DNA from: Streptomyces sp. NBC_01465
Lineage (GTDB): Bacteria > Actinomycetota > Actinomycetes > Streptomycetales > Streptomycetaceae
Length of the DNA: 64,000 bases
Direction: 5' to 3'
NCBI RefSeq assembly: GCF_036227325.1
Contig: NZ_CP109467.1
Coordinates: 8,866,001 to 8,930,000, forward strand
Both the position numbers and the translations under genes were made by a program. Of the stretch, positions 9,106 through 17,926 are shown piece after piece. The notes below the pieces were generated by a model. The model was not told where the DNA came from, searched no databases, and saw only the letters and a list, made by a program, of their open reading frames with translations. Position 1 is the stretch's first letter; every line of letters begins with the position of its first letter.

Positions 9106-9554
9106 TGTCGCCCCCGATAGGTGTCCAGGGGGCTGGTCCAGGATGCGGTGATCGTCTTGGATCCGGGCAGGCCGGGCAGGCCGATGTCGGAGAGGTCCGC
9201 GGTGCAGGCGATGGTCGCGGTGACCGTGGCGTCCTGGCCGATGTCCAGGGCGTATCCGGCGGTGTCGACGACGACGCTGGTGGTGCGGCAGGTGATCCCG
9301 TCACCGTCCAGGCTGCGTGCGGCAGCGGCCTGGGCCTGCTGCTGGGCGCTGCCCGCGTCGCGCTCCAGGGAAGCGGCCCGTGCGGCGGAGCGGGCGGCGC
9401 TGTCCACGGCGCCCTTCGCGTCGGTGATCCGCCCGAACGCGATCATCAGGCAGAGGATCGCGATGAGGCAGGGTGCCAGGATCGCGACCTCCACGGAGAA
9501 ACTGCCCAGGTCCCGGCCGCTCCGCGGGTTGAGGAAGCGCGCGAGTCGGCTCAC
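9102..9554 (-). CDS. TadE-like minor pilin
   Basis: 150 residues, GTG start at 9554 overlapping the preceding gene's stop by 4 bp. The TadE signature is clear: DLGSFSVEVAILAPCLIAI, with the Glu entering a hydrophobic helix, then SAARSAARAASLERDA, an Ala-rich helical extension. The C-terminal half carries two Cys (ITCRTTS; IACTADL) likely to form a disulfide outside the cell. Member of the pilus operon. Confidence 0.85.
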   Translation of the reverse strand: MSRLARFLNPRSGRDLGSFSVEVAILAPCLIAILCLMIAFGRITDAKGAVDSAARSAARAASLERDAGSAQQQAQAAAARSLDGDGITCRTTSVVVDTAGYALDIGQDATVTATIACTADLSDIGLPGLPGSKTITASWTSPLDTYRGRQ

Positions 9555-9976
9555 GGGTTCGTCCACCGCTCGAGTGGGGCGTCCGCGTACTGGGTGACGT
9601 CCAGTTCCAGGCCGGGGACGAGGGTGGCGACGTGCCCGGTGACGGTGATGCGGATCTCCACGGGGGTGCTGCCGTTCGCGGAGACCTGGGCGCCGCGCAC
9701 CGAATTCCCGAACCGGTCGAGGAACTGCCTCGCTTGGGCGACACCGTCGGAGTTGGTGGCGCCGAACTGTCGCCCGGCGTCGACTCCCTGGCGGGCCGCG
9801 GACTGGGCGACCTTGCGGGCATGGAGGTAGAGGCCGACCTGGATGGTGCCGACCGCCAGGATGAGGACCACCACGACGAGGATCGCGAGCTCGACACTGC
9901 CCGCGCCCCGGTCCCCGCGGGCCGCGAAACGGGCCCGCAGCCAGGCCCACCGCGTACGGTGCGCTGTCCGTGTCAT
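9551..9976 (-). CDS. TadE-like minor pilin
   Basis: 141 residues from ATG 9976. The basic N-terminus is followed by DRGAGSVELAILVVVVLILA, the TadE motif with Glu at the start of the membrane helix, then ARKVAQSAARQGVDAGRQF. It overlaps the next TadE gene by 4 bp. Two TadE paralogues plus one TadG-like protein is the usual actinobacterial complement. Confidence 0.85.
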   Translation of the reverse strand: MTRTAHRTRWAWLRARFAARGDRGAGSVELAILVVVVLILAVGTIQVGLYLHARKVAQSAARQGVDAGRQFGATNSDGVAQARQFLDRFGNSVRGAQVSANGSTPVEIRITVTGHVATLVPGLELDVTQYADAPLERWTNP

Positions 9977-10036
9977 GGAGCAGATCCCCGTTCTCGTCGA
10001 TGCGGTGCGATGTGGCGCTGTACGTCCTCCCCGGGG

Positions 10037-10225
10037 TCAGCCGGCGTTGATGATGCCGATCTTCTCCCCGACCTTGGTCTTGATGGCGACCAGCACGAGA
10101 CCGGCCACGACGACCAGCACGGCCACGATCACCGCCAGCTCGGTTGTCGACTGCCCCTCATCACGGGCGGACTTGAGCTGCTCCCACCGGGCGCGCAGCA
10201 GTTGGGTGAGGACCTGAATACTCAT
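10037..10225 (-). CDS. flp: Flp-like major pilin
   Basis: 62 residues from ATG 10225 (an upstream ATG at 10234 would add MIH). DEGQSTTELAVIVAVLVVVA shows the Flp prepilin pattern: a short charged leader, a Glu five residues after the probable cleavage point, then an uninterrupted hydrophobic helix, and a short polar tail (KTKVGEKIGIINAG). It lies between TadC and the TadE genes. No prepilin peptidase (TadV) is seen in the window, so processing must use one encoded elsewhere. Confidence 0.8.
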   Translation of the reverse strand: MSIQVLTQLLRARWEQLKSARDEGQSTTELAVIVAVLVVVAGLVLVAIKTKVGEKIGIINAG

Positions 10226-10256
10226 GTGGATCAACTCTCCTTGCGGGTGCGGTGGT

Positions 10257-11156
10257 TCAGCTGTCGAGAATGCTGTTGGTGATCGGGACGATGATGAAGA
10301 CGAGCATGAGGACGACGCCTGCGATGACGGGCAGGATCATCGTGGTGGAGGCCGCGTTCGCCTCCGCCTTCGTGTCGGTGAGCAGCGCGATGCGCAGCTG
10401 GCGGGCCTGGGCCTGGAGGGTGGTGTAGACGGCGGCGCCGTCCCCGGCCAGGGCCAGAGTGTCGGCGGGGCGGGCGAGTTCGGGGATGTCGAGTTCTTCG
10501 CCGAGCTGCTTGAGGGCGTCCCATGCGGTGACACCGGACAGCTCGGCCTGGTCGAAGACCTGCCGGATCCGCACGAAAATCCACCCGTCGCCGACCTCAG
10601 CGGTACGGGTCAACGCCTGGGATGCGGCAGATCCGGCGATCCTCGCCAGGGCCACGCGCTCCAGGTAGGAGGCGACGGAGTGGCGTACGACCAGGCGGGC
10701 CGTGGCCGCATCCCTGCGCACGTCGCGTCCCGGGGCCAGCCAGAACATGACCGCCAGCCCGAGAGAGCCGATCACAGGGATGGACAGCGGGAAGGGGCTA
10801 CCAGTCAGGAGCAGCATGCCCTGCAGCAACTGCGGGGCCAGCAGCCCGAACACGGCGGCCAGTACCCGCTTGCCCAGGTGCGCGGCCGGTGAGATCCGCA
10901 GCAGGTTTAGGTCCTTGTACGGCAGCGTGATGGAGGTGCCGGTCTCGGCCAGCAACCGGGAGCCGACCTTCTCGGCCAAGGATCCGGTGCCGGGCACGGC
11001 GGTGGGGGACAGGGCGGAGCCGGGGGTGAAGTTCGCCGCGTCCAGGCGGTGCAGGGCGGCGGCCAGGTCCGGGCGGGCAGGCCAGGCGGCCCCCACCGCG
11101 AGCCCGATCAGGACGCCGCTCGCAGCGGCGGGCAGCACCACATCAAGGGGGATCAT
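10257..11156 (-). CDS. tadC: Tad pilus inner-membrane platform protein TadC (T2SF)
   Basis: 299 residues from ATG 11156. A type II secretion F domain lies in the C-terminal half (LARPADTLALAGDGAAVYTTL, then LRIALLTDTKAEANAASTTM) with membrane helices near the N-terminus, about 130-170 and at the C-terminus (ILPVIAGVVLMLVFIIV). It forms the membrane platform with TadB. It overlaps tadB by 4 bp (ATGA). Confidence 0.87.
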   Translation of the reverse strand: MIPLDVVLPAAASGVLIGLAVGAAWPARPDLAAALHRLDAANFTPGSALSPTAVPGTGSLAEKVGSRLLAETGTSITLPYKDLNLLRISPAAHLGKRVLAAVFGLLAPQLLQGMLLLTGSPFPLSIPVIGSLGLAVMFWLAPGRDVRRDAATARLVVRHSVASYLERVALARIAGSAASQALTRTAEVGDGWIFVRIRQVFDQAELSGVTAWDALKQLGEELDIPELARPADTLALAGDGAAVYTTLQAQARQLRIALLTDTKAEANAASTTMILPVIAGVVLMLVFIIVPITNSILDS

Positions 11157-12079
11157 CGAAGGCCTCCGGCGGGGACAAGGAGTGCACCGGCCGACCCGAG
11201 CGGGTCCAGGAGGCGAGGGTCGGGCTGGGAGCGGGCAACGCGCCGCATCCACACCAGCGTTCCGGCGTAACAGCAGCCCAGGACGGCGAGAACGATCTGC
11301 CCCAACGGGGTGCTGTACCACGCAGACCAGGCCTGGTTGAGCATGCAGCCGACCACGACCAGGGTGATGACGACGGAGTTCATACGGGCGGATTTGCGGA
11401 CCTTGGCCCGGTCGGACTCCACGGTGCGGGCGTCGGCGGCCTGCTGGTCGATGGTGACGGCGAGGGCCTCCAGGGCGTCGGCCAGACCGCGGCCCTTGTA
11501 CACGGCGTGCGACTGCAGCAGCAGCACCACGTGGTCGACGACCCCGTCGGAGAGTTCGTCGGCGAACAGGGCGAACGCCTGGTGGGCGTCCATGCGGCCC
11601 GAGCCGAGGCGGTCGGCGAGCGCCGAGACCTGGGGGGCGATCGGGGCCGGGGCGGTCTTGGCGGAGGACCGTACGGTCTGCACCAGGGAGATGCCCGCAG
11701 TGTGGATGCCCGCCAGGTGGTTCAGCCACTGCGCGAGGGCCTCCAGGCGCTCGATCCGCACCTTCGCCGACCCGCCCGGATGCCACACATACGGGGCGCC
11801 GAGCACCGCCCCGCCCGCGATCAAACCCTGGACCGGCCAGCCGGTGTACGCCCACACCACCAGCGTCACCACGCCGGCCGCCCCCAGCAGGTGGCGCCAG
11901 CGGCGCTGCCACTTCTCCGGCAGCTCGGTCTTCGCCCGGTGCAGCCGCAGCGCAAGGCGGGCGGGGGGTTTCGCCGGGTCGGGAATGCGGCCGCGGATCT
12001 CGCGCACGGCCAGCGCCGCGGCGGCCACCGCGAGGACCGCGAACAGTGCGGCGTACAGGGCCAGCTGGGAGGTGGTCAT
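11153..12079 (-). CDS. tadB: Tad pilus inner-membrane platform protein TadB (T2SF)
   Basis: 308 residues from ATG 12079. An N-terminal helix (LALYAALFAVLAVAAAALAV), a further hydrophobic pair near residues 68-100, then a T2SF domain with GISLVQTVRSSAK and YKGRGLADALEALA, and C-terminal helices (VVITLVVVGCMLNQAW; LAVLGCCYAGTLVW). It shares its start base with the end of cpaF and overlaps tadC. Usual length for actinobacterial TadB. Confidence 0.87.
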   Translation of the reverse strand: MTTSQLALYAALFAVLAVAAAALAVREIRGRIPDPAKPPARLALRLHRAKTELPEKWQRRWRHLLGAAGVVTLVVWAYTGWPVQGLIAGGAVLGAPYVWHPGGSAKVRIERLEALAQWLNHLAGIHTAGISLVQTVRSSAKTAPAPIAPQVSALADRLGSGRMDAHQAFALFADELSDGVVDHVVLLLQSHAVYKGRGLADALEALAVTIDQQAADARTVESDRAKVRKSARMNSVVITLVVVGCMLNQAWSAWYSTPLGQIVLAVLGCCYAGTLVWMRRVARSQPDPRLLDPLGSAGALLVPAGGLR

Positions 12080-13683
12080 CAGGGGCCGACCTTCTGCAAC
12101 GGCGCCCGCCACGCGCCGTGCGGGTTGTCGAGCAGCCATGCGCGGTTGAAGCCGAAGGTGTTCCCGTACTGATCGGTGAACCGCGAGTGGTCCTCGAGCT
12201 CGTCGATGAACGTCGGCATCTGCTGATACACCGCCCGGACTTCTTTTCCGGCGGGGGCGAACAGCTCGGTGGTGATGGCCCGGCCGCTCTCGCCGACCTC
12301 GTCGTGGACCTCCAGGATGTGACTGACGTAGCGGTGCTTGTGGCCGCCGTACTTCAAGTCCGACCAGTCGTAGGCGAGATAGACGACGACGTCGACGGCC
12401 GCAGCGATCAGATGGTGGGCTTCGGTGTCGCTCATGCCCGCCCCGGTGCACAGCTGGGACAGGCGGTTGATGATGCCGCGCGGGCGCCGTACGTGAACCG
12501 TGCACATCGAGCCCGATCCGCTGCCCGACATCGAGTCGAGCATCGGCTTGATCTCCTTCGAGCGGACCTCACCGACGATCACCCGGGTCGCGTTGTACCG
12601 CAGGGCAACCTCGAACAGGTCGGAGATGGTGACCTCTCCGGCAGTGTCCCGCTCGCCGTTGGAGTGCCGGGCTTCGAACGCGAAGGTGGGCGGTCCCGGC
12701 ATGGGGCCCGGCTCGTCCAGGTACAGCTCCCGGTCCGATTCCAGCGTGACCAGCCGCTCGTCCTCGGGGATTTCCCGGCCGAGCGCACGCAGCAACGAGG
12801 TCTTCCCGGCGCCCATGCCGCCGACGATGAGGATGTTCATCTTTGCCTGCACACAGGCCCGCAGGAACAGCTCCAGCATCGGGTTGAGGGTGCCCCACTG
12901 CACCAGCTCGGGGATGCCTTGGTTCTGGATGCGGTGCTTGCGGATGACGACCGAGGGCCGGGAGGTCAGCAGGGAGGCGGTGACCCGGGACCCGTCGGGC
13001 AGACGGAATCCGGTGGAGGGCCGGCTCAGGTCCAGGCTGCGGTCGCCGTGCCCGGACAGGCTGGCCATCCGGTCCACCCAGGCGAGCACCTCCTCATGCG
13101 AGTTGGCGATCTTCTCGATGACCCGCCGCGGCTTGTCGTAGTACTCCACCATCGCGCGCAGCCCGTCGACCATGACGTCTTCGACGCCGTCCTCGTCCAA
13201 GAGGGACTGCAGGCGGCCGCCGCGGTAGATGGAGTCGTAGACCGCATTCGCGATGCGGGTCTCCTCCTCGCGGGCCAGCGGAACGTTCTCCGACGCGTAC
13301 TCCGACGCCCAGGCGGCCACCACTTCGGTGGTCACCGCGCGGGCGTAGGCCCGCCGGTCGTCCTTCTCCATCTTGTTGTTGGGGTCGCGCTGGCTGACCT
13401 GGGTGGAGACCTTCTTCTGCAGGTCCTGGATGATGTCCCAGCCCACCGGAAGATCGCCGGGCAGGTCGGCGAGGAGCGGCACGGCCCCCGGGTCCGCCGA
13501 CACCGTGTCCGCCGCCGGCAGCACGGGCGTTGCCGGTCCTGCGGTCGGCGGCAGGGGAGGAGCGGCGTGCTGCTCGGGCGGGCGCAGCCGGTCCAGTCGC
13601 TGGGTGAGCATCGCCGCGAGGTCGCTGCGGTCCATCGGGGCGCTGTGCCCGTTCACGCCGGGCTGCTGGTATCCGTTAGCCAT
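12079..13683 (-). CDS. cpaF: Tad pilus assembly ATPase TadA/CpaF
   Basis: 534 residues from ATG 13683. The first ~75 residues are a Pro/Ala-rich linker. The CpaF core shows EDVMVDG, the Walker A motif GGMGAGKTSLLRAL, the ATLES-type strand LVTLESDREL, an Asp/Glu box, and HVRRPRGIINRLSQL. A secretion hexameric ATPase that powers pilin assembly through TadB/TadC. It overlaps cpaE by 8 bp at the start and tadB by one base at the end. Confidence 0.92.
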   Translation of the reverse strand: MANGYQQPGVNGHSAPMDRSDLAAMLTQRLDRLRPPEQHAAPPLPPTAGPATPVLPAADTVSADPGAVPLLADLPGDLPVGWDIIQDLQKKVSTQVSQRDPNNKMEKDDRRAYARAVTTEVVAAWASEYASENVPLAREEETRIANAVYDSIYRGGRLQSLLDEDGVEDVMVDGLRAMVEYYDKPRRVIEKIANSHEEVLAWVDRMASLSGHGDRSLDLSRPSTGFRLPDGSRVTASLLTSRPSVVIRKHRIQNQGIPELVQWGTLNPMLELFLRACVQAKMNILIVGGMGAGKTSLLRALGREIPEDERLVTLESDRELYLDEPGPMPGPPTFAFEARHSNGERDTAGEVTISDLFEVALRYNATRVIVGEVRSKEIKPMLDSMSGSGSGSMCTVHVRRPRGIINRLSQLCTGAGMSDTEAHHLIAAAVDVVVYLAYDWSDLKYGGHKHRYVSHILEVHDEVGESGRAITTELFAPAGKEVRAVYQQMPTFIDELEDHSRFTDQYGNTFGFNRAWLLDNPHGAWRAPLQKVGP

Positions 13684-14539
13684 GGCTCTGCCCTCCTCTG
13701 CTGGGGTGGGTGAGACGTTGCAGGACACCGTTGGGCTGCGGGCTGTACTTCTGCTGGGTGTGCCGCGTAGAGGCGGCCGCGGAGATCTCCTCGCTTGCGG
13801 TGCGGGCACTGCGCAGCAGCGGGCTGTGGGCATAGCCGCGCGGCGGCGTTCCGCCGCCCGACAGGTAGGCGGCGGTCTCCGCATCCCAGGGCAGGCCGGC
13901 CACCACCGGTGTCTGCAGGGCGGCGGCGACCTGGTGGGTGCGGTAGGGGCCGCCCTCGATGACCAGCAGCCCCAGCGCATCGGAGCCGTTGCCGTGCTCC
14001 TGGAGCTCGGCGCGCAACGGCTTGATCAGATGGTGGGCCAGCGACAGCGAACGGTCGTCACTGCGGACGACCATCAAGACCAGGTCGGCCCGGTGCAGCA
14101 GCGGGGCCGGCGTGAGCGTGGGGTGCAGGCGCCCGGCGTCGAACACCAGGCGCCCGGCGTCCACGTACACCTCGTGCCCGCCTTCCTCGGTCATCCCGTC
14201 CAGCAACTCTGCCAAGTTGCCCCAGGTCCCGGCCAGGGACGCGGCCTGCGTGGGGTCGGTCAGCCCGGGCAGAACCTTCCGGTACCCCGCCTCGTCCATC
14301 GCCCACAGATGCGAGGCGAAGGCGTTGGCGAGGTGGGCCGGGCCGATACGGTCGGCGGCCGCCAGGTGGGACAGACCGAAGCCGGCGCTGAGACTGCCCT
14401 GCAGATATCCGGTGCGGATCGTGCCGCCGGCCGGATCGCACTCCGCGAGTAATGTGGTGTTCTTCGAGGCCAGAGCCAGCGCGAGAGCGGAGACCGTCAC
14501 GCCGCACGACTTCGCTGAGACCAAAGCGGTTACCGGCAT
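13676..14539 (-). CDS. CpaE/MinD-like P-loop protein with degenerate Walker A
   Basis: 287 residues from ATG 14539. The N-terminus has the MinD/ParA layout (VTALVSAKSCGVTVSALALA, then LLAECDPAGGTIRTGYL), but the deviant Walker A Gly-Lys is replaced, so nucleotide binding is doubtful. LVMVVRSDDRSLSLAH and GLLVIEGGPY match the following ParA-fold strands. CpaE homologues localise Tad assembly. The Ser/Gln-rich tail runs into the cpaF start. Confidence 0.78.
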   Translation of the reverse strand: MPVTALVSAKSCGVTVSALALALASKNTTLLAECDPAGGTIRTGYLQGSLSAGFGLSHLAAADRIGPAHLANAFASHLWAMDEAGYRKVLPGLTDPTQAASLAGTWGNLAELLDGMTEEGGHEVYVDAGRLVFDAGRLHPTLTPAPLLHRADLVLMVVRSDDRSLSLAHHLIKPLRAELQEHGNGSDALGLLVIEGGPYRTHQVAAALQTPVVAGLPWDAETAAYLSGGGTPPRGYAHSPLLRSARTASEEISAAASTRHTQQKYSPQPNGVLQRLTHPSRGGQSHG

Positions 14540-14540
14540 C

Positions 14541-15242
14541 TCAACTGCTCCGCGGCTGACGGACCAGTGCGATGCGGCCCAACGCGGCGCGGGTGGCCAA
14601 CAGCGGCCCGTCCGTGGGGGAGACCGCGAGGTTGACCACGACCGTGCCCGACGCGTCCGGGCGCGACACCGACACCACCGTCGCCTCGAGCGAGGTCGGC
14701 GGCGCCTCCGCCTTGTCCGGGTCCGGGGTGTCGCCCTGGGCCGGAGTGGTGACAGCGAGGACCTTGTCACCGGGCTGCAGCGTGCCCGCCGGGGCCTGCC
14801 CGCGCTTCACTTGCACACCGACCTGCTGCTGCTTGTCACCCAGCCCGGATCCGGTGGCGAGCTGCGCGAGTTGCAGCAGACCGCCCTGGTGAAGGTCGAC
14901 GGCGGGGCGCCGTCCGATCAGCGCCGCCTTCTCGGAGGCCGGCACCGGGGACAGGACCGCGTCCGCCGACACCTCCGCCACCACCAAATCCCCATCGCTC
15001 AAGGCCTGTTCGGCGGGTACGTCGCGGGCGATCGCCAAGACCGGGACGCGGTTGCTCGAGGAGGTGGCCAGATACACCGCGCCGAGCGCGGCGACCACGG
15101 CCAGGACGACACACAGCGCGACCACCGACCAGCGGCGCTCCCGTTTGACGGTGGGCGGCGGTGTCGTCGTGATCGGAACGTCCGTACGCACCGGCCCTTG
15201 TGGCGGGCGTGGCACCGAGGGGGCGGGAACGGGGGAAGTCAT
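14541..15242 (-). CDS. SAF-domain pilus protein (CpaB/RcpC-like)
   Basis: 233 residues from ATG 15242. A Pro-rich N-terminus, one membrane helix (VVALCVVLAVVAALGAVYLA, ~residues 40-60), then a SAF domain (VLAIARDVPAEQALSDGDL) and a beta-rich extracellular part (GTLQPGDKVLAVTT). CpaB/RcpC proteins accompany Tad pili. The stop is one base from the cpaE start. The frame extends upstream, but this ATG avoids overlapping the preceding gene. Confidence 0.82.
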   Translation of the reverse strand: MTSPVPAPSVPRPPQGPVRTDVPITTTPPPTVKRERRWSVVALCVVLAVVAALGAVYLATSSSNRVPVLAIARDVPAEQALSDGDLVVAEVSADAVLSPVPASEKAALIGRRPAVDLHQGGLLQLAQLATGSGLGDKQQQVGVQVKRGQAPAGTLQPGDKVLAVTTPAQGDTPDPDKAEAPPTSLEATVVSVSRPDASGTVVVNLAVSPTDGPLLATRAALGRIALVRQPRSS

Positions 15243-15303
15243 GGCGGTCAGTGCCCTCTCGAACTCGGGGTGCCTGCTCTGCACAGTTGTCTCTGGCGGT
15301 ACA

Positions 15304-16155
15304 TCAGTTGAGGACCTGCACCTCGGCGACCGTGATGTCCACGGCGCTGTTGCGGACCTCGGTGAGTACCCCGTTCTGGCCGCCGCCCGTCCAGTCGACC
15401 GTCCACGTCGACGTCGCAGTGACGTGGAACTTCCCAGACGGGGTGGTCGAGGAGGGCTGGGTGTAGTGATGACCGCAGTCGGGGGAGGGGCTCTTGCCGT
15501 ACGCCGCCTTGTAGGGAGTGCCAGCGGTGGTGCAGGTGACGGACTTACCGTCACCCATGTCCCACACGATCTTCGACACCTGGGCGATCGCCGTCACGGT
15601 GACCGCGCCAGCCGTCGCGGAAGCGACGTTGGGTCCGTACGTTTCCTTGTTCTTCGCGGTCCACAGGTAGACCGGCATGCCGACCACGCCCTTGCCGCCA
15701 GGCTTGGGCGTGATCCCGATCTCGGCGCCGCGCAGCAGCATCTTGTCCACCGCCTGCTGCGCCAGGACCGCCGGGTCGACCTGTCCCGCAGGAGGGTCGG
15801 CGGACCAGATGTTCGTGACGGTGACCATGCGCTTGTTGTTGTCGTAGATGCACGACTTCTCGTACACGGCACCGTCGCCCGGCTTGTGCCCCTCCCAGTC
15901 CAGGCTCCCCGCTCCGGGCTGCGGATCGACGAGCTTGTAAGTGCAAACCCACTTGCTGGTGTTCTTTGAGCTCCCGGTCTGCTGCGCAGAGTCGCTGCCA
16001 CCAGCTTCTCCGGGCGTCTCGGCTTCGACGCACAGGAAGCGTTGGCAGTCGTGCACTCCAGTCCCCGGCTTACCGTCGGCGTGTGCCTGACCGGCGGCTA
16101 TGAGTACCGCTGGGGCCAAGAGGCCTAATCCGAGGGCCTGCCGAAAGGTCAGCAT
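15304..16155 (-). CDS. secreted protein of pilus operon, function unknown
   Basis: 283 residues from ATG 16155. A Sec signal peptide is visible (ALGLGLLAPAVLIAAGQAHADG, likely cleavage after AHA). The mature part has paired Cys residues (DCQRFLCVEA; WVCTYK; KSCIYD; VTCTT; DCGHHY) and WDMGDGKSVTC, a PKD-like turn. It overlaps the lipoprotein gene by 7 bp and precedes cpaB by 61 bp. Probably an exported accessory of the pilus. Confidence 0.75.
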   Translation of the reverse strand: MLTFRQALGLGLLAPAVLIAAGQAHADGKPGTGVHDCQRFLCVEAETPGEAGGSDSAQQTGSSKNTSKWVCTYKLVDPQPGAGSLDWEGHKPGDGAVYEKSCIYDNNKRMVTVTNIWSADPPAGQVDPAVLAQQAVDKMLLRGAEIGITPKPGGKGVVGMPVYLWTAKNKETYGPNVASATAGAVTVTAIAQVSKIVWDMGDGKSVTCTTAGTPYKAAYGKSPSPDCGHHYTQPSSTTPSGKFHVTATSTWTVDWTGGGQNGVLTEVRNSAVDITVAEVQVLN

Positions 16156-16760
16156 GCCTGCCCCTTCGGGTCGTTTCTGGTGACCTTCCACCCCTCAGGA
16201 AAGTGCTCGACCGTGGCGACGATGACGTACTTCGTGAGCCGCGTGGACGGAAGCGACGCTGGCTTTTTGGTGGTGGCGTTGATCGCCTTCCACTGGGAGA
16301 TGTCCAGGCAGCTGGAGATGACCACGTTGGGGACTTGGCGATTGAGGTTCGCTTGAGTGGCGGTCGGGTTGTCCACGACGACGTGCCCGACATTGATGAG
16401 ATGGCGGTCGTGGGCGCTCTTAGCGTCCACGTTGGCCTGAAGCAGGGCGTTGGATGCGGCGTACTTCTTGAGGTTCGCCTTTTTGCCCGTGCTGTCGGCG
16501 TAGAGGACCTCCATCTCCTGCCAGAACTGCTTGTACACACCGATGGCGGTGATCTTGGCTGCCTCGGTGGGGTCAGTGGATTTCGTGGCGGAGGCTGTTG
16601 TGGAGGGGGACGGGCTGGGGTCTTTGGCAACGGAATCTCCACTTCCAGAGCTGCACCCCGTGACTGCCGCGAGCGTTCCAACTGCGAAAAGCAATGTCAT
16701 TATGCGTGTGCGGTTCCGGTTGCAAACCTGTCCACGCCTCTGTCGTGTTGACTGTTCCAC
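16149..16760 (-). CDS. lipoprotein at head of pilus operon
   Basis: 203 residues. A lipobox-like N-terminus (TLLFAVGTLAAVTGCSSGSGD) with the lipidated Cys near residue 36, then a Ser/Thr/Pro linker and a folded domain containing YKQFWQEMEVLYA and VVDNPTATQANLNRQ. The N-terminal extension before the signal is long, so a start nearer RIMTLLFAV is possible. It is the first gene of the minus-strand run. No promoter motif is certain in the 400 bp upstream. Confidence 0.72.
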   Translation of the reverse strand: MEQSTRQRRGQVCNRNRTRIMTLLFAVGTLAAVTGCSSGSGDSVAKDPSPSPSTTASATKSTDPTEAAKITAIGVYKQFWQEMEVLYADSTGKKANLKKYAASNALLQANVDAKSAHDRHLINVGHVVVDNPTATQANLNRQVPNVVISSCLDISQWKAINATTKKPASLPSTRLTKYVIVATVEHFPEGWKVTRNDPKGQAC

Positions 16761-17183
16761 TACGCCTCCCCGTACGTTGCCCCTGTCGGGCCCGTCACCT
16801 GCTTCTACTGCACTACGTGATCAGTCCGTAGCGGAAAAGTCTGGGTGCCGTGCAACTGCACACGCTACGCAAAGTTTGGCCAACGATGCACCAGGTTCTG
16901 ACAGTTGGCCGAAACCCCGTGACACATATCGCGCACCAAGGGACACACCGGTAATGCCTCTCTCGGCATCTAGTCAGTCCGCTCCTGGCGAGTGAGCCCG
17001 GCGGCTGGAATGGATCGTCCGTGCACACATTTGAATGGCGCGATTCCGCATAACGTTGGTGGCTCGGTCCTTCAGATCACGATCGGGGCTGACTCTGCAG
17101 GCGGCACCCGATGTGTGCTCAAGAAGCAAGGTGATCTGTCCGTGGAGTGGGATTTCGCGGGGTGCGAGTTTCCGTACTTTCCG
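16761..17183. other. intergenic stretch, probable promoter region of pilus operon
   Basis: About 420 bp upstream of the pilus operon without a supported gene. Plus-strand frames here have no recognisable protein content. No clear operator palindrome was found. Confidence 0.4.
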
Positions 17184-17486
17184 TCACAGGGGAAGTACGG
17201 GCTCCAGGAGCAGGTCGTCTATCGTCCCGGTGCCATCCGTCTGGTGCTTCCAGCCTTCCAGGACGTGATGGATGACGGAGCGTGCCATCAGCCGGTACTC
17301 CTCGGTGCAGCGCTGGCGTTGGGACAGCCCCGCGAGCATCCGGGTGTGGCAGAACACCGCCATGAATTCTGCGATCACCGAGGGAAGCACCCGCGGCATC
17401 GCGTCCAGATCTGCGCAGGCGGCTGGCACGCAGGACGGAGGCTGAACAGCGCGGGGCGTAGAAGGCCTCCGTGGGGTGAAGCGCAT
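17184..17486 (-). CDS. hypothetical protein
   Basis: 100 residues, not recognised. A Pro-rich start gives way at about residue 25 to a well-behaved helical sequence (LDAMPRVLPSVIAEFMAVF, then RQRCTEEYRLMARSVIHHVL). It lies in the same direction as the replication-relaxation/ATPase genes and could be the last member of that group. The start is uncertain. Confidence 0.45.
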   Translation of the reverse strand: MRFTPRRPSTPRAVQPPSCVPAACADLDAMPRVLPSVIAEFMAVFCHTRMLAGLSQRQRCTEEYRLMARSVIHHVLEGWKHQTDGTGTIDDLLLEPVLPL

Positions 17487-17580
17487 CAGGTGCTCCTTGA
17501 GATCGGTTGGCGTTCTTGGAAAGAGAGGAAGGAGCGCTGGCGGGGTGCGTATGGCACCTCCGTCTCCGCCCCCCCCGGGG

Positions 17581-17883
17581 TCAGGTGGGTGTGCTTGCGG
17601 ACAGCTCGGCCGGCTGTTGTGCGGGGTGGGCGTCGGTGATCTGCGCGAGGAGGTGGCGGATCTGGGCGAGGTTCCCGATCACCCACTGGCTCATCCGGTC
17701 AGTAGGCACCGTGCCGCCGTGGGGGAGCCGGTGCCCGGCGGGCGTTCCGGCGAGGTGCTGGGCGCGTTCGAGGTGGCTCGTTACGGCGACCAGTTCGTTG
17801 ATCAGCGGGGATTCGAGAGTGGTGAGGTGGCGTACGAGCGAGCAGTCGGCTGCTTCGAGCGGGCGCAGAGTGTTTATGGGCAT
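17581..17883 (-). CDS. hypothetical small helical protein
   Basis: 100 residues from ATG 17883, with ATCCTCC (a GGAGGAT ribosome-binding site) just upstream. Helical throughout (LVRHLTTLESPLINELVAVT; MSQWVIGNLAQIRHLLAQI). Family not recognised. It lies 43 bp after the replication-relaxation gene in the same direction, so probably the same operon. Confidence 0.6.
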   Translation of the reverse strand: MPINTLRPLEAADCSLVRHLTTLESPLINELVAVTSHLERAQHLAGTPAGHRLPHGGTVPTDRMSQWVIGNLAQIRHLLAQITDAHPAQQPAELSASTPT

Positions 17884-17926
17884 AGATCCTCCTGGTTTGA
17901 GAGTCGGGCGCATCCGCAGCGGCGGG

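Noticed and set aside
12046..13713. 555-codon plus-strand frame
   Set aside because: Antisense shadow of the cpaF ATPase, which has clear motifs.
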